Below are positions 27,333 to 36,026 of a stretch of DNA of 36,300 nucleotides, one piece after another. The DNA is taken from NCBI GenBank assembly GCA_018823175.1, contig JAHJIY010000061.1, positions 1-36,300 of the forward strand, given 5' to 3'. The DNA comes from Pseudomonadota bacterium. Its GTDB lineage: Bacteria; Desulfobacterota; Desulfobulbia; Desulfobulbales; JAHJIY01. The notes under the pieces are model-generated. The model did no database searches, had not been told where the DNA came from, and worked only from the letters and a program-made list of their open reading frames with translations. Both the position numbers and the translations under genes were made by a program. The stretch's first letter is position 1. Each line of letters opens with the position of its first letter.

Positions 27333-27728
27333 ACCGCCGATCTATCTATCACTTATTCCCGCACCATCCCCTTTATCTGATCATTCCTTCACCCGAACAG
27401 ATCACTAACCAACTGAATTATCTAATCAAGGTTCGTTCCTCGGGAACTACCAGCTCAAACAACAGAACAACCGATTTTTTTTAATATACAGCAGAGGGAT
27501 ATCCAGTAAACAAAAAGGAGCATTAAAACGATAGCCGAAGATATACCATAAACCAAGCGCCTCCTGCCTGAAGCAGCCTGAATCAGCAAAAGATATTGAC
27601 GTGATTCCATTATAAAATCCCATCTTCTTGCACCATGACATTGCTGGTTAATATAAGCTAATGATCATTGTCAAAAAATTTATTTTGTGATTGGGTTACT
27701 TATTTAATTCCTGACCACTCAATTTGCC
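27333..27728. other. Long intergenic region upstream of the kinase and YIP1 genes
   Basis: About 400 bp without a credible gene. A short frame at 27447-27641 on the minus strand has no protein character. A small GTTCC-TCG-GGAAC palindrome lies near 27434. The kinase promoter must be here but is not evident. Confidence 0.4.
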
Positions 27729-27758
27729 TTGATCACAAAGGCAAACTTACAGTAAAAT
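27729..27758 (+). promoter_or_regulatory. Promoter of the YIP1-family gene
   Basis: TTGATC (27729-27734), an 18-bp spacer and TAAAAT (27753-27758) lie about 120 bp before the gene. A palindromic operator begins 10 bp downstream of the -10 box. Confidence 0.55.
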
Positions 27759-27768
27759 AGATACCGTG

Positions 27769-27785
27769 GTACCACAAAGTGGCAC
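27769..27785. promoter_or_regulatory. Palindromic operator site 1
   Basis: GTACCACAAAGTGGCAC is an imperfect palindrome located where transcription should start. It matches 15 of 17 bases of the site at 30673-30689. Confidence 0.6.
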
Positions 27786-27879
27786 CGATGAATTATAATA
27801 ATAATTGCATATACTCAAACTGATAAATTTATTTTGAACGAAAAATAAACAAACGAAACAATCAATAAAGGAGAATAAA

Positions 27880-28611
27880 ATGACTGGCACAAGTGATAAT
27901 AGCGGCAAAACATCTCAACACAACCCTCTTCCAACTAATCTATTAAACTCAATCGTAACAGACATGATCGCGGTGCTCACTAAACCGGCCGATTTTTTCC
28001 AGAACATGCCCAAAGAAGGCGGTTTTGTTCCTCCTCTTATCTTCATGGTGGCCATGGCGTTGATCACCGCAGTTATCATGGTATTAATGGGGTTGATTGG
28101 CCTCGGTCCCGCCGGCAAAATGGCCATGGGCCTTATTGGGATTATCATCTTTCCGATCATAACGGCAATCTTCGGCTTTGTCGGAGCGGCCATATTATTT
28201 GTGATCTGGAAATTAATGGGCTCCCAGGAAAATTTTGAAACTGCTTACCGTTGCATGGCTTACTCATACGCCTACGCTCCGGTGTCCGCAGTCCTCAATA
28301 TCATTCCTTATCTTGGCACGCTGATCGCCGCCTTTCTACCAATGGCGTTACTGGCCCTGGCTTCGATCCATGTTCATGGCCGGAGTCAAAATTCTTCCTG
28401 GGCCGTTTTTGGGATTCTTGGTTTGATTTTAGCAGTTATTACTTTTGGCGCGGAAAAAGCCGGCCGCGAGATCCAAAATAATGCTGACGTTTGGCAGCAA
28501 CAGATTGAACAGGGGCTCAACAAAAGCGGAGAGGAAATGACTCCGGAAGAAGCAGGCAAGGCAATGGGCGAATTCCTAAAAGGATTAAAACAGTCACAGG
28601 AAAAAGAATAA
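27880..28611 (+). CDS. YIP1-family integral membrane protein
   Basis: This 243-residue protein starts with a short polar region, then the YIP1-type entry KPADFFQNMPKEGGFVPPLIF (about residues 35-55). About five hydrophobic segments span 55-195, with Pro and Gly in the helices (IIIFPIITAIFGFVGAAI). The last ~50 residues are polar and acidic (GEEMTPEEAGKAMGEFLKG). A strong AAAGGAG precedes the ATG. Bacterial YIP1-domain proteins are poorly understood membrane proteins. It converges with a DUF2339-like gene, and both carry the same operator next to their promoters, so they are probably co-regulated. Confidence 0.78.
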   Translation: MTGTSDNSGKTSQHNPLPTNLLNSIVTDMIAVLTKPADFFQNMPKEGGFVPPLIFMVAMALITAVIMVLMGLIGLGPAGKMAMGLIGIIIFPIITAIFGFVGAAILFVIWKLMGSQENFETAYRCMAYSYAYAPVSAVLNIIPYLGTLIAAFLPMALLALASIHVHGRSQNSSWAVFGILGLILAVITFGAEKAGREIQNNADVWQQQIEQGLNKSGEEMTPEEAGKAMGEFLKGLKQSQEKE

Positions 28612-28620
28612 ATTGAGATT

Positions 28621-28659
28621 GAAGCTCCCCGCGGCAGATAGCGAACAACGGGAGACTTC
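28621..28659. repeat. Imperfect inverted repeat after the YIP1 gene
   Basis: GAAGCTCCCCG (28621-28631) and CGGGAGACTTC (28649-28659) can form an imperfect stem just past the stop codon. There is no T run, so it may be a degraded repeat or a weak terminator. Confidence 0.35.
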
Positions 28660-28689
28660 GAGCTACCGGGAATATGCCGCACAGCAAAT

Positions 28690-28729
28690 ACCCTTGGGGC
28701 GCGCCCCGAAGGAAGTGCCTTTGGGTGCC
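28690..28729 (-). repeat. Inverted copy of the 27-bp repeat insert
   Basis: Read on the minus strand, this segment closely matches the GC-rich block inside the right-hand array (36027-36062 and part of the unit at 36095-36175): GGCACCC, AAGG, CACTTCCT, CGGGGCGC. It contains the palindrome GGGGCGCGCCCC. Confidence 0.7.
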
Positions 28730-28760
28730 GTTCCGCTTTGTATGTTCAGATAGTCTGCCG

Positions 28761-28795
28761 GGGGTGACTTAAATTCACAAGATTAAGTCATCCCC
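28761..28795. terminator. Hairpin between convergent membrane-protein genes
   Basis: GGGGTGACTTAA and TTAAGTCATCCCC form a 12-13 bp stem with one bulge. It is well placed to end both convergent transcripts, but no clear T run follows. Confidence 0.4.
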
Positions 28796-28835
28796 GCATC
28801 AAGATCTCTGGCAGGTTAAACAAAGTTTCCACTTT

Positions 28836-30623
28836 TCAACCGTCTGTTTCCAGCAAATCAGATTTCCCATCCTGCTGCCAACGGTTCAAAGCAATAGAAC
28901 AGACCGCCGCTGCCGCGCCAAAAGAGAAAACACTCATCACCAGCGGAATGCCGCTGGATCTGAATAAATCATAAAAGAACACCTTCAGGGCGCCGATTAT
29001 AAAAACCAGGACCGCCACCCCCAGGATCTCATTATTGCGCTCAGACAATGCAAAAAACATCAGACCCATGGCCCCGATATTTATCAGAACAGATTGACTG
29101 CCAATCATCATATTGGAAATGTCAGATACAAAAGGGGCCATAATATGGTAGGAAACCATCTGGAGCAACAAAAATCCATTCAACAGGCAGGACAAGAAAA
29201 GAACAATTCCGCTTCGATCATCAGGGTCGACCATGGCAAAAAACCCGATAGAACAGGAAAGAGGATGCTGTCGGCACCACCGATATTGATAGCCGGCCAA
29301 CAAAGTAATCACTACCGCCACCGAAGAGCCGACCATAAATGACGGGGTGTCGGCCACTAAAATTCCGGAAAAAACTGCTGCCAGACAGGCCAACCCTTGC
29401 AGCAAATAAGAAGCAAGTCTGATCCCTCCGATTTCACAGACCCCTGACAACAAAGCCAACCCCAAAGCTACCGCCGACCAGACCGGGATAGCCAATAAAA
29501 TACTGCCGACCGCATCGGGAAAAGCCATGGCCAAAAAAACCGCCCCCGCAAAGGTAAATCCGCAAACCGCCGGGCCTCCTGTCTTGTTATTCTTGAAAAG
29601 CCAGGCCGCGGTCGCAAAATAAAAAGAAGCCATAAAAACTCCGGCAATACCAAGCCAATAGACATTGTCAAACCATGTTACTATCACCACCCTGAGTAGC
29701 GGATAAACACAAAACCCGACAAGAGAGGGAATCACCAGATCAAAGACATTCCATTTTTCATCAGCAACCGCGTTCCTGACCGCCATTACCGTATAGGTCA
29801 CGACAAAAACCATCATGATCGGAATAAACCAGGAGATCGACAAAAAAGAAGATATTTCCCCTCCCTGACGCAAGGCAAAACGCAACTTGAAGGTCCAAAG
29901 AGTCCAGACTGCGGCGGTAAAAGCAAAAAGAACCCACCGCGACCACCAACAACCTATAAGCCTTCGCGATGAGACATAGGCCACGACATTGGTCGCCAGC
30001 AGTAATAAAATCAACTGGGCAAAATTAGGTCTGGGGAAATCGATCACGATCGCAACGCATGAGGTGCCGATCAGCGCCAGACAATTCAGCCCCGACAATT
30101 TAAACCTCCGGCTGGTAAGGGAAAGGGCCATCAGCACCACAAAGAGAATGAGATAAACAGACAGAGAAGAGACGGATTCAAACCTGGCATGGGTCTCCAC
30201 CACAATTACATACATCAGGACCGCACCGCAGACCGGAAAGACCATGGCCAGTCGACTCTGCCGGGCCAACTCCCGCCAGCCCACGGCCAAAAGAACAGCA
30301 GCATATCCCATCCCGAGAAATGATCCCAGTTGCTTGCCGATCATCCCGCTATCGGTCAGAGTGCGTAAAACCAACGCCACCACCAACACAAAACAGATAG
30401 TCGCTATTCTGGGTAAAAGAGACGATTTACCGACTTTTGACCAAAGTTCATCAGTATCCAGCTCAATGGGCGGAGGATATGTCTCCAGTTGCCTGGAAGC
30501 CGGATCGACATCAGCAGAACCACCTTGACTAAAACGTATCGACAGATCCTCAACCTTTTTTTTCAGGGTATCGACTTCCGCCGCAAGAAATTCCAAACGT
30601 TTTTCAAAGGCCTCACTGGTCAT
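28836..30623 (-). CDS. DUF2339-like polytopic membrane protein
   Basis: This 595-residue protein begins with a soluble coiled coil (EFLAAEVDTLKKKVEDLSIRF) and a Pro-rich linker. Some 16-18 hydrophobic segments then run to residue ~580. The layout of coiled coil, linker and many membrane helices, and the entry segment LLPRIATICFVLVVALVLRT, resemble DUF2339 proteins. No catalytic motif is recognisable. The start at 30623 follows a G-rich site (GGGGGGTAGGC). A sigma70 promoter with a perfect -35 and a 33-bp palindrome lie just upstream. It converges with the YIP1 gene. The family assignment is moderate and the function unknown. Confidence 0.65.
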   Translation of the reverse strand: MTSEAFEKRLEFLAAEVDTLKKKVEDLSIRFSQGGSADVDPASRQLETYPPPIELDTDELWSKVGKSSLLPRIATICFVLVVALVLRTLTDSGMIGKQLGSFLGMGYAAVLLAVGWRELARQSRLAMVFPVCGAVLMYVIVVETHARFESVSSLSVYLILFVVLMALSLTSRRFKLSGLNCLALIGTSCVAIVIDFPRPNFAQLILLLLATNVVAYVSSRRLIGCWWSRWVLFAFTAAVWTLWTFKLRFALRQGGEISSFLSISWFIPIMMVFVVTYTVMAVRNAVADEKWNVFDLVIPSLVGFCVYPLLRVVIVTWFDNVYWLGIAGVFMASFYFATAAWLFKNNKTGGPAVCGFTFAGAVFLAMAFPDAVGSILLAIPVWSAVALGLALLSGVCEIGGIRLASYLLQGLACLAAVFSGILVADTPSFMVGSSVAVVITLLAGYQYRWCRQHPLSCSIGFFAMVDPDDRSGIVLFLSCLLNGFLLLQMVSYHIMAPFVSDISNMMIGSQSVLINIGAMGLMFFALSERNNEILGVAVLVFIIGALKVFFYDLFRSSGIPLVMSVFSFGAAAAVCSIALNRWQQDGKSDLLETDG

Positions 30624-30664
30624 GCCTACCCCCCATTCGAATAATTTTCCGCATTGGTGCAAAG

Positions 30665-30697
30665 ATATCCATGTACCACAATGTGGTACATGGATAT
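30665..30697. promoter_or_regulatory. Perfect 33-bp palindrome, operator site 2
   Basis: Two perfectly complementary 16-bp arms (30665-30680 and 30682-30697) flank a single A. The core GTACCACAATGTGGTAC (30673-30689) matches operator site 1 at 15 of 17 bases. It lies 4 bp past the -10 box and about 40 bp before the start codon. Confidence 0.8.
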
Positions 30698-30701
30698 AGT
30701 A

Positions 30702-30731
30702 TTTATATATTTTTTACAAAAGAAATGTCAA
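30702..30731 (-). promoter_or_regulatory. Promoter of the DUF2339-like gene
   Basis: On the minus strand a perfect TTGACA (30726-30731) is followed by 18 bp and TATAAA (30702-30707); a TATATA two bases closer is an alternative. Confidence 0.65.
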
Positions 30732-30836
30732 CAACAAAGATGGGATAACACGAGGATTAGATGATACTGGGCCATAACAATTGGGAACAGAAGAGGATTC
30801 AGAGCAAAAGATGTCCAAAAATGACAAAGGAGGGCG

Positions 30837-30926
30837 ATGATCAATTTTAATCGTGAGACAAAACGATACGGTGAGATTACATATTCAGTTAAGGCCAAAC
30901 CGTGCAATATTATTTATTGGCGTTAG
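30837..30926 (+). CDS. Possible 29-residue peptide
   Basis: An ATG preceded by AAAGGAGG opens a 29-codon frame with a basic N-terminal half (NRETKRYGE) and an aromatic end (IIYWR). A second 29-codon frame starts at about 30760 and overlaps it. There is no homology I recognise, and such short frames occur by chance. Only the strong ribosome binding site argues for translation. Confidence 0.2.
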   Translation: MINFNRETKRYGEITYSVKAKPCNIIYWR

Positions 30927-30950
30927 AATAACCTTTAATTTGGCGCAAGA

Positions 30951-32147
30951 TCAACTCCGGTAATCAGCGTTGATTTTAACGTAATCAATGGAAAGGTCAC
31001 AGGTATAACAGACAAAGCTGGCGGCCCCGGCCTTAAGGTCAAGGTTAACCGCAAACTCCTTTTGCTTAAGGACTTTCGTGGCCAGGGTTTCAGCATCCTT
31101 CCCTTGCCCGAGTCCATTCTCGACCATCAAGACATCATCAAAGGAAATATCAACCAGATCTGGGTTAAAAGAGGCCCCGGACCGCCCAAGGGCGGCGATA
31201 ATCCGGCCCCAGTTGGCATCCTCGCCAAAAAATGCTGTTTTCACCAGCTTTGATTCGGCCACCGTTTCCGCCGCAAGCCGGGCCTCATCCTCAGTTAATG
31301 CTCCGCTCACCCGAATAGTAATCAACTTGGTGGCGCCTTCCCCGTCCCGCACAATCTGCAGAGCCAGGTCCTTCATTAAATCATCAAGGACTACCTGAAA
31401 AGCAGAAACTTCAGGACTCCCAGCCATCAACGGCTGGTTACCGGCAAAGCCACTGGCGAGCAGAAGTACCGTATCGTTGGTGCTGGTATCTCCGTCAACG
31501 GATATGGCATTAAACGATTTCTCAACTCCAGCGGCAAGCATCTGTTGCAACAACTCGGCCGAAACCGCAAGATCCGTCATGATAAAACAAAGCATGGTGG
31601 CCATATTAGGCTTAATCATCCCGGCCCCCTTGGCAAGCCCAAGAAGATTTACCTGCTGACCACCGATTTTCACTTGCCGCTTTGATATTTTAGGAACCGT
31701 ATCGGTGGTCATAATCGCCTGAGCCACATCGGCAAATCCATGCGCGGAAAGAGAGGCGACAAGTTCCGGGATTGCTTTTTCAAAACAGCTCAAATCAAGC
31801 TGCATTCCAATCACCCCGGTTGAAGAAATCAGGACCAGATCTTCGGCCACGCCAAGTTCTTTCGCCGCCAGGCTGGAGGTAAAACGGGCGGCAACCATTC
31901 CCGGTTCACCAGTGCAGGCATTAGCGATTCCGGAATTGATCAGAATAGCCTGGGCCTCACCGTTTTGCATCCGTTCCATATCCAGCAGCACCGGAGCCGC
32001 CTTCACCAGACTCCTGGTGAAAACCGCCGCGCTCACCGCCGGTTTCTCACAAAAGATAAGAGCGATATCCAGCCGATCCTTACCGCGAATCCCGCCTTTA
32101 ACGGCGGCGGCCTTGAACCCTGCTATTTGAAGGTTATGATCATTCAT
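30951..32147 (-). CDS. argJ: Bifunctional ornithine acetyltransferase/N-acetylglutamate synthase
   Basis: ArgJ moves the acetyl group from N-acetylornithine to glutamate, recycling it in arginine synthesis; many ArgJ proteins also use acetyl-CoA. The 398-residue precursor has the self-cleavage site in GMIKPNMATMLCF, with the nucleophile Thr184, which divides it into alpha and beta chains. FFGEDANWGRIIAALGRSG and a C-terminal SIDYVKINADYRS are typical. No Shine-Dalgarno is seen before the ATG. The gene follows secA on the same strand with a ~106 bp gap. A short argA lies upstream of secA, so two arginine genes flank secA. Confidence 0.95.
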   Translation of the reverse strand: MNDHNLQIAGFKAAAVKGGIRGKDRLDIALIFCEKPAVSAAVFTRSLVKAAPVLLDMERMQNGEAQAILINSGIANACTGEPGMVAARFTSSLAAKELGVAEDLVLISSTGVIGMQLDLSCFEKAIPELVASLSAHGFADVAQAIMTTDTVPKISKRQVKIGGQQVNLLGLAKGAGMIKPNMATMLCFIMTDLAVSAELLQQMLAAGVEKSFNAISVDGDTSTNDTVLLLASGFAGNQPLMAGSPEVSAFQVVLDDLMKDLALQIVRDGEGATKLITIRVSGALTEDEARLAAETVAESKLVKTAFFGEDANWGRIIAALGRSGASFNPDLVDISFDDVLMVENGLGQGKDAETLATKVLKQKEFAVNLDLKAGAASFVCYTCDLSIDYVKINADYRS

Positions 32148-32253
32148 GATGTTTTAGTCTTAAATTAATATCGAACAACCGGGTACTCAAACAATAATTT
32201 CTTTGTGACTATGTGTCTTTGGAGTCAACAACAGATCCATTAATGAGCCTTGC

Positions 32254-34797
32254 TTAAGCTGCTTTCCCGCAACACTTCTTATATTTATTGCCGCTACCGC
32301 ATGGACAAAGGGTGTTACGCCCAACCTTATCACCATCCCTGATGACGGGTTTGCGTTCTTTTTCCTGCTCAGGGCCACCGTGGCGCAACTCCATTTCCTG
32401 TTTACGCTCCCGCTGTTCGCGGGCCATGCGATCCACCTCGTCTTCCTTAACTAACTTGATCCGGAACAAATTGCTGACGGTCAAAGTTTTGATCGTCCCC
32501 ATCAAGTCCATGAACATTTCAAAACCTTCCCGCTTATACTCATTCAGAGGATTTTTCTGGCCATAACCCCGCAGGCCGATCCCCTCTTTCAAGTGGTCCA
32601 TATTGAGGAGATGTTCCTTCCAATGACTGTCGACAACCTGCAAAAGGACCAGCCGTTCCAAATGGCGCATGTTATCAACCCCGGCCTCTTCCTCTTTGCG
32701 ACGATACAGTTCTTCAACCATGGCAAGCAGCTTCTCCTCAAACTGCTCGGGCTTCAAGTCAACTTTAGCCGAATCATCCCAAACAAACTTCAAGCCGAAG
32801 ACCGCGTGGACCCGCTCAGCAAGAGCGTTCCAGTCCCAATCCTCGGACAAAACCCGCTCCTGGGTAAACTCCCCGGCAACGATCCCGAACATTTCAACTA
32901 TCATTTTATGAATCAGGCCTTTGATATCCTCACCTTCCAACACTTCACGCCGCTGTTTATATATGACTTCACGCTGCTTGTTCATAACATCGTCATATTC
33001 CAGCAAGTGCTTCCGGATATCGAAATTGTGACCCTCAACTTTACGCTGGGCATTTTCAATGGCGCGACTGATCATGGTGTGCTCGATAGCCTCGTCCTCC
33101 GCCATCCCCAATTTTTCCATAACCCCGGAAATCCGATCAGAACCGAAAATCCGCAACAGATCATCCTCCAGCGACAGATAGAACCGGGAAGAACCCGCAT
33201 CCCCCTGCCGACCAGTCCGACCACGAAGCTGGTTGTCGATTCGCCTGGATTCATGACGACCGGTGCCCAGAATATGAAGACCGCCGATATCCGCCACCCC
33301 TTCCCCGAGTTTAATATCGGTCCCACGTCCCGCCATGTTGGTGGCGATCGTCACCCGACCCATCTGCCCGGCCTCAGCGACAATCTCCGCCTCCTTTTCA
33401 TGTTGCTTGGCATTTAAGACGGAATGTTTGATCCCGTCTTTTTTCAACATCTCAGATATTTTTTCAGAAACATCAATACTGATCGTGCCTACCAGCACTG
33501 GCTGTCCCTTGGCATGCAGTTCCTTGATCTCCCGAATTATGGCCCGGTATTTGGCATTAAGATTCTTGTAAATCGCGTCCGGATAATCTTTCCGGATCAT
33601 TTTTTGATGGGTGGGCATCACCACCACATCAAGATTGTAAATCTTTTTAAATTCCGCCGCCTCGGTATCAGCGGTCCCAGTCATTCCGGCCAGTTTGTCA
33701 TACATCCGGAAATAATTCTGAAAAGTGATCGAGGCCAGGGTCTGGTTTTCCTTCTCGACCTTGACCCCTTCTTTGGCCTCTAGGGCCTGATGAAGACCGT
33801 CGCTGTATCGACGCCCCGGCATGGTCCGCCCGGTAAACTCATCAACAATCACCACCTGCCCGTCATTCACCAGATAATCTACATCCCGGGTAAAAAGCAC
33901 ATGGGCTTTCAGAGCCTGATTCAAATGATGGAGCCATTCGATATTTTTGGGATCATAAAGATTATCCACGCCCAAGACCTTCTCGCCCAGCGCCACGCCG
34001 TCATCGGTCATAGAGACGGACCTGGCCTTCTCATCCATGGTGTAATGCTGCTCATTTTTAAACTGCGGAACAATCTTATTAACCTTGTTATACAACTCGG
34101 TCGACATCTCGGCCGGACCGGAGATAATAAGCGGCGTCCGGGCCTCATCAATCAGGATGCTGTCCACCTCGTCAACAATGGCATAATTAAAATCACGCTG
34201 GCAAAAGTCAGCCAGGTCAAACTTCATGTTATCACGCAGATAGTCGAAGCCGAACTCATTATTGGTCCCGTAAGTGACATCAGAATTGTAGGCCGCCCGC
34301 CGGGAGACATCGTCCATATCATGGACAATAGTGCCGATCGAAAGACCCAAAAAGCGGTAAACATCTCCCATCCACTCGGCATCACGCTTGGCCAGGTAAT
34401 CATTGACCGTGACCACATGAACCCCTTTGCCGGTAAGTCCGTTCAAATAAACCGGCAGGGTGGCAACCAATGTTTTACCTTCACCGGTCTTCATCTCGGC
34501 AATCTTGCCGTCATGCAATACGACGCCGCCAACCAGCTGCACATCGTAAGGACGCATACCGAGTACCCTTTGTGCGGCCTCGCGTGCCACCGCAAAGGCC
34601 TCGACCAACAAACTATCAAGGGGTTCACCCTTGGCCAGGCGCTCCCTAAAGGCCACGGTCTTGGCGGCCAGGGCGGCATCATCAAGTTTTTGGATTTCCG
34701 GTTCCAGGCTGTTAATCGCGACAACCATGGGCTTGATCTTTTTTAAGACTCTCTCGTTTTTACTGCCGAATATCTTGGTCGCTATTGTTCCGATCAT
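32254..34797 (-). CDS. secA: Protein translocase ATPase SecA
   Basis: SecA drives Sec-dependent export through SecYEG. The 847-residue protein has Walker A (MKTGEGKT at 102-109), the DEAD-type motif ([20 protein letters not shown] near 209) and [17 protein letters not shown] in NBD2. The C-terminal zinc-binding SEC-C motif is [13 protein letters not shown], which in E. coli SecA binds SecB and lipid. It is full length. The ATG follows the argA stop directly (TAAATG), so the two are coupled. Confidence 0.97.
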   Translation of the reverse strand: MIGTIATKIFGSKNERVLKKIKPMVVAINSLEPEIQKLDDAALAAKTVAFRERLAKGEPLDSLLVEAFAVAREAAQRVLGMRPYDVQLVGGVVLHDGKIAEMKTGEGKTLVATLPVYLNGLTGKGVHVVTVNDYLAKRDAEWMGDVYRFLGLSIGTIVHDMDDVSRRAAYNSDVTYGTNNEFGFDYLRDNMKFDLADFCQRDFNYAIVDEVDSILIDEARTPLIISGPAEMSTELYNKVNKIVPQFKNEQHYTMDEKARSVSMTDDGVALGEKVLGVDNLYDPKNIEWLHHLNQALKAHVLFTRDVDYLVNDGQVVIVDEFTGRTMPGRRYSDGLHQALEAKEGVKVEKENQTLASITFQNYFRMYDKLAGMTGTADTEAAEFKKIYNLDVVVMPTHQKMIRKDYPDAIYKNLNAKYRAIIREIKELHAKGQPVLVGTISIDVSEKISEMLKKDGIKHSVLNAKQHEKEAEIVAEAGQMGRVTIATNMAGRGTDIKLGEGVADIGGLHILGTGRHESRRIDNQLRGRTGRQGDAGSSRFYLSLEDDLLRIFGSDRISGVMEKLGMAEDEAIEHTMISRAIENAQRKVEGHNFDIRKHLLEYDDVMNKQREVIYKQRREVLEGEDIKGLIHKMIVEMFGIVAGEFTQERVLSEDWDWNALAERVHAVFGLKFVWDDSAKVDLKPEQFEEKLLAMVEELYRRKEEEAGVDNMRHLERLVLLQVVDSHWKEHLLNMDHLKEGIGLRGYGQKNPLNEYKREGFEMFMDLMGTIKTLTVSNLFRIKLVKEDEVDRMAREQRERKQEMELRHGGPEQEKERKPVIRDGDKVGRNTLCPCGSGNKYKKCCGKAA

Positions 34798-35265
34798 TTA
34801 TTTCTTTTCCCAGATCATCGCTTCTTCATTACAGTCCGGAAATTTGGGGCACTGAATACAGTCGCTCCAGACCTTGTGGGGAAGCTCATTTTTATCGATA
34901 TGTTTAAAACCAAGCCGCTCAAAAAAAGACGGTTGATAAGTTAGAGTGAACACTCGGGAAATACCAAACGCTTCAGCTTCGAGCAGACATGACTCAACCA
35001 GACTGGTCCCGACATTTTTCCCTTGAAATTGTTCAAGCACGGCCAGAGAACGAATCTCCGCCAGATTCTCCCAACAGACATGCAGGGCGCAGGCGCCGGC
35101 CACGATCTCTTGTTGACCCTCTTGCCGATCAACAAAAATTTGAAAATCCCGCAACTGATCATAAAGCGAACTTAACGAGCGCCCAAGCAACAAGCCCTGT
35201 TCAGAGAAATGCTTCAACAACCCATAAATTGCCTTTACATCATTTACGCAGGCGCTGCGAATCAT
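34798..35265 (-). CDS. argA: Short GNAT-type N-acetylglutamate synthase
   Basis: This 155-residue GNAT protein resembles the short, kinase-domain-less ArgA of delta-type bacteria. The acetyl-CoA-binding region is EIRSLAVLEQFQGKNVGTSL at about residues 70-89, and FFERLGF is near 113. The end (LPHKVWSDCIQCPKFPDCNE) carries the three-cysteine pattern seen in such ArgA proteins. It would acetylate glutamate with acetyl-CoA, the first step of arginine synthesis. The assignment as ArgA rather than a generic GNAT rests on this tail and on argJ nearby. It is translationally coupled to secA. Confidence 0.78.
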   Translation of the reverse strand: MIRSACVNDVKAIYGLLKHFSEQGLLLGRSLSSLYDQLRDFQIFVDRQEGQQEIVAGACALHVCWENLAEIRSLAVLEQFQGKNVGTSLVESCLLEAEAFGISRVFTLTYQPSFFERLGFKHIDKNELPHKVWSDCIQCPKFPDCNEEAMIWEKK

Positions 35266-35361
35266 AATATACCAGCCTGAAGTCTCATATTTTTCTCGTT
35301 TTTCACAATTATTATCCCGGCTACGAAAGCGCAGAAAATATACTCCAGGACAAGATAACGG

Positions 35362-36000
35362 TCAAGGCTTGCCGTTATCCGCAACGGCAAGAAGGACAAT
35401 AAAAGGTTTTACCTTTTCCTTCTGTTTCATCTTTTCAATTTGAGTATTGGCATCGGCAATTTTCTCAAAATGACCAATATATACCCGGGTAAAGGGATCA
35501 TCATCACGCTCCGGAGGGCGAGAAAAAGGTTTGTAACCCTTTTCCTGCCATTCTTTAACACTCGTAGCGGCCCGGACCGGATTACGAAAGGCCGCCACCT
35601 GCAAAGTGAAAAATGATTTACTTGGTGCCGATTCAGGTTTAGGTTCAGGAACCGATTCAGTTTTCGGTTTCGATTTTGCTTTCGATTCGGTTTTCAGTTC
35701 AGTTTTCGCCGTCTCTTCAACCCGATCGGCGGTAACCATCAGATCAGATTTTGGCTTCACTTTCTTCTGTTCAACAATTGATACCCCTTCTTCGGAAAGA
35801 GGTCTCGTCACAAACTGCTCATCCTTGGACCATGAAACCTTTGCCAGATCATCCGATTGCAGCACAGTTTGTCCGGCCCACATCCCGAGCAGAAACATCC
35901 AGAGAAATATGCAGAAACAAACAACCCCCGCCCCGACAAGACCGACCGGACTGAGCTCTATCTTGATCAGATGTTTTTTCTGCCGCTTGCTGACTGTCAT
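35362..36000 (-). CDS. SPOR-domain membrane protein
   Basis: This 212-residue protein has a short basic cytoplasmic N-terminus and one membrane helix (about residues 20-45). A long charged periplasmic linker of Lys/Glu/Pro/Ser near-repeats (about 75-128) precedes the C-terminal SPOR domain (FFTLQVAAFRNPVRA ... TRVYIGHFEKIADA). SPOR domains bind denuded septal peptidoglycan, so a division-site role is expected, as for FtsN/DedD. The linker's KSKPKTESVPEPKPES is low complexity. The ribosome binding site is weak and a palindromic repeat block begins ~27 bp upstream of the start. Confidence 0.85.
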   Translation of the reverse strand: MTVSKRQKKHLIKIELSPVGLVGAGVVCFCIFLWMFLLGMWAGQTVLQSDDLAKVSWSKDEQFVTRPLSEEGVSIVEQKKVKPKSDLMVTADRVEETAKTELKTESKAKSKPKTESVPEPKPESAPSKSFFTLQVAAFRNPVRAATSVKEWQEKGYKPFSRPPERDDDPFTRVYIGHFEKIADANTQIEKMKQKEKVKPFIVLLAVADNGKP

Positions 36001-36026
36001 TTTTAGCTTTTCACCATTTTATAACA

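Noticed and set aside
27447..27641. 64-residue minus-strand frame
   Set aside because: Composition is unlike a gene, there is no ribosome binding site and it lies in AT-rich intergenic DNA.
27780..27820. Sigma54 promoter before the YIP1 gene
   Set aside because: TGGCAC is present, but the next TTGC is about 20 bp away instead of 5.
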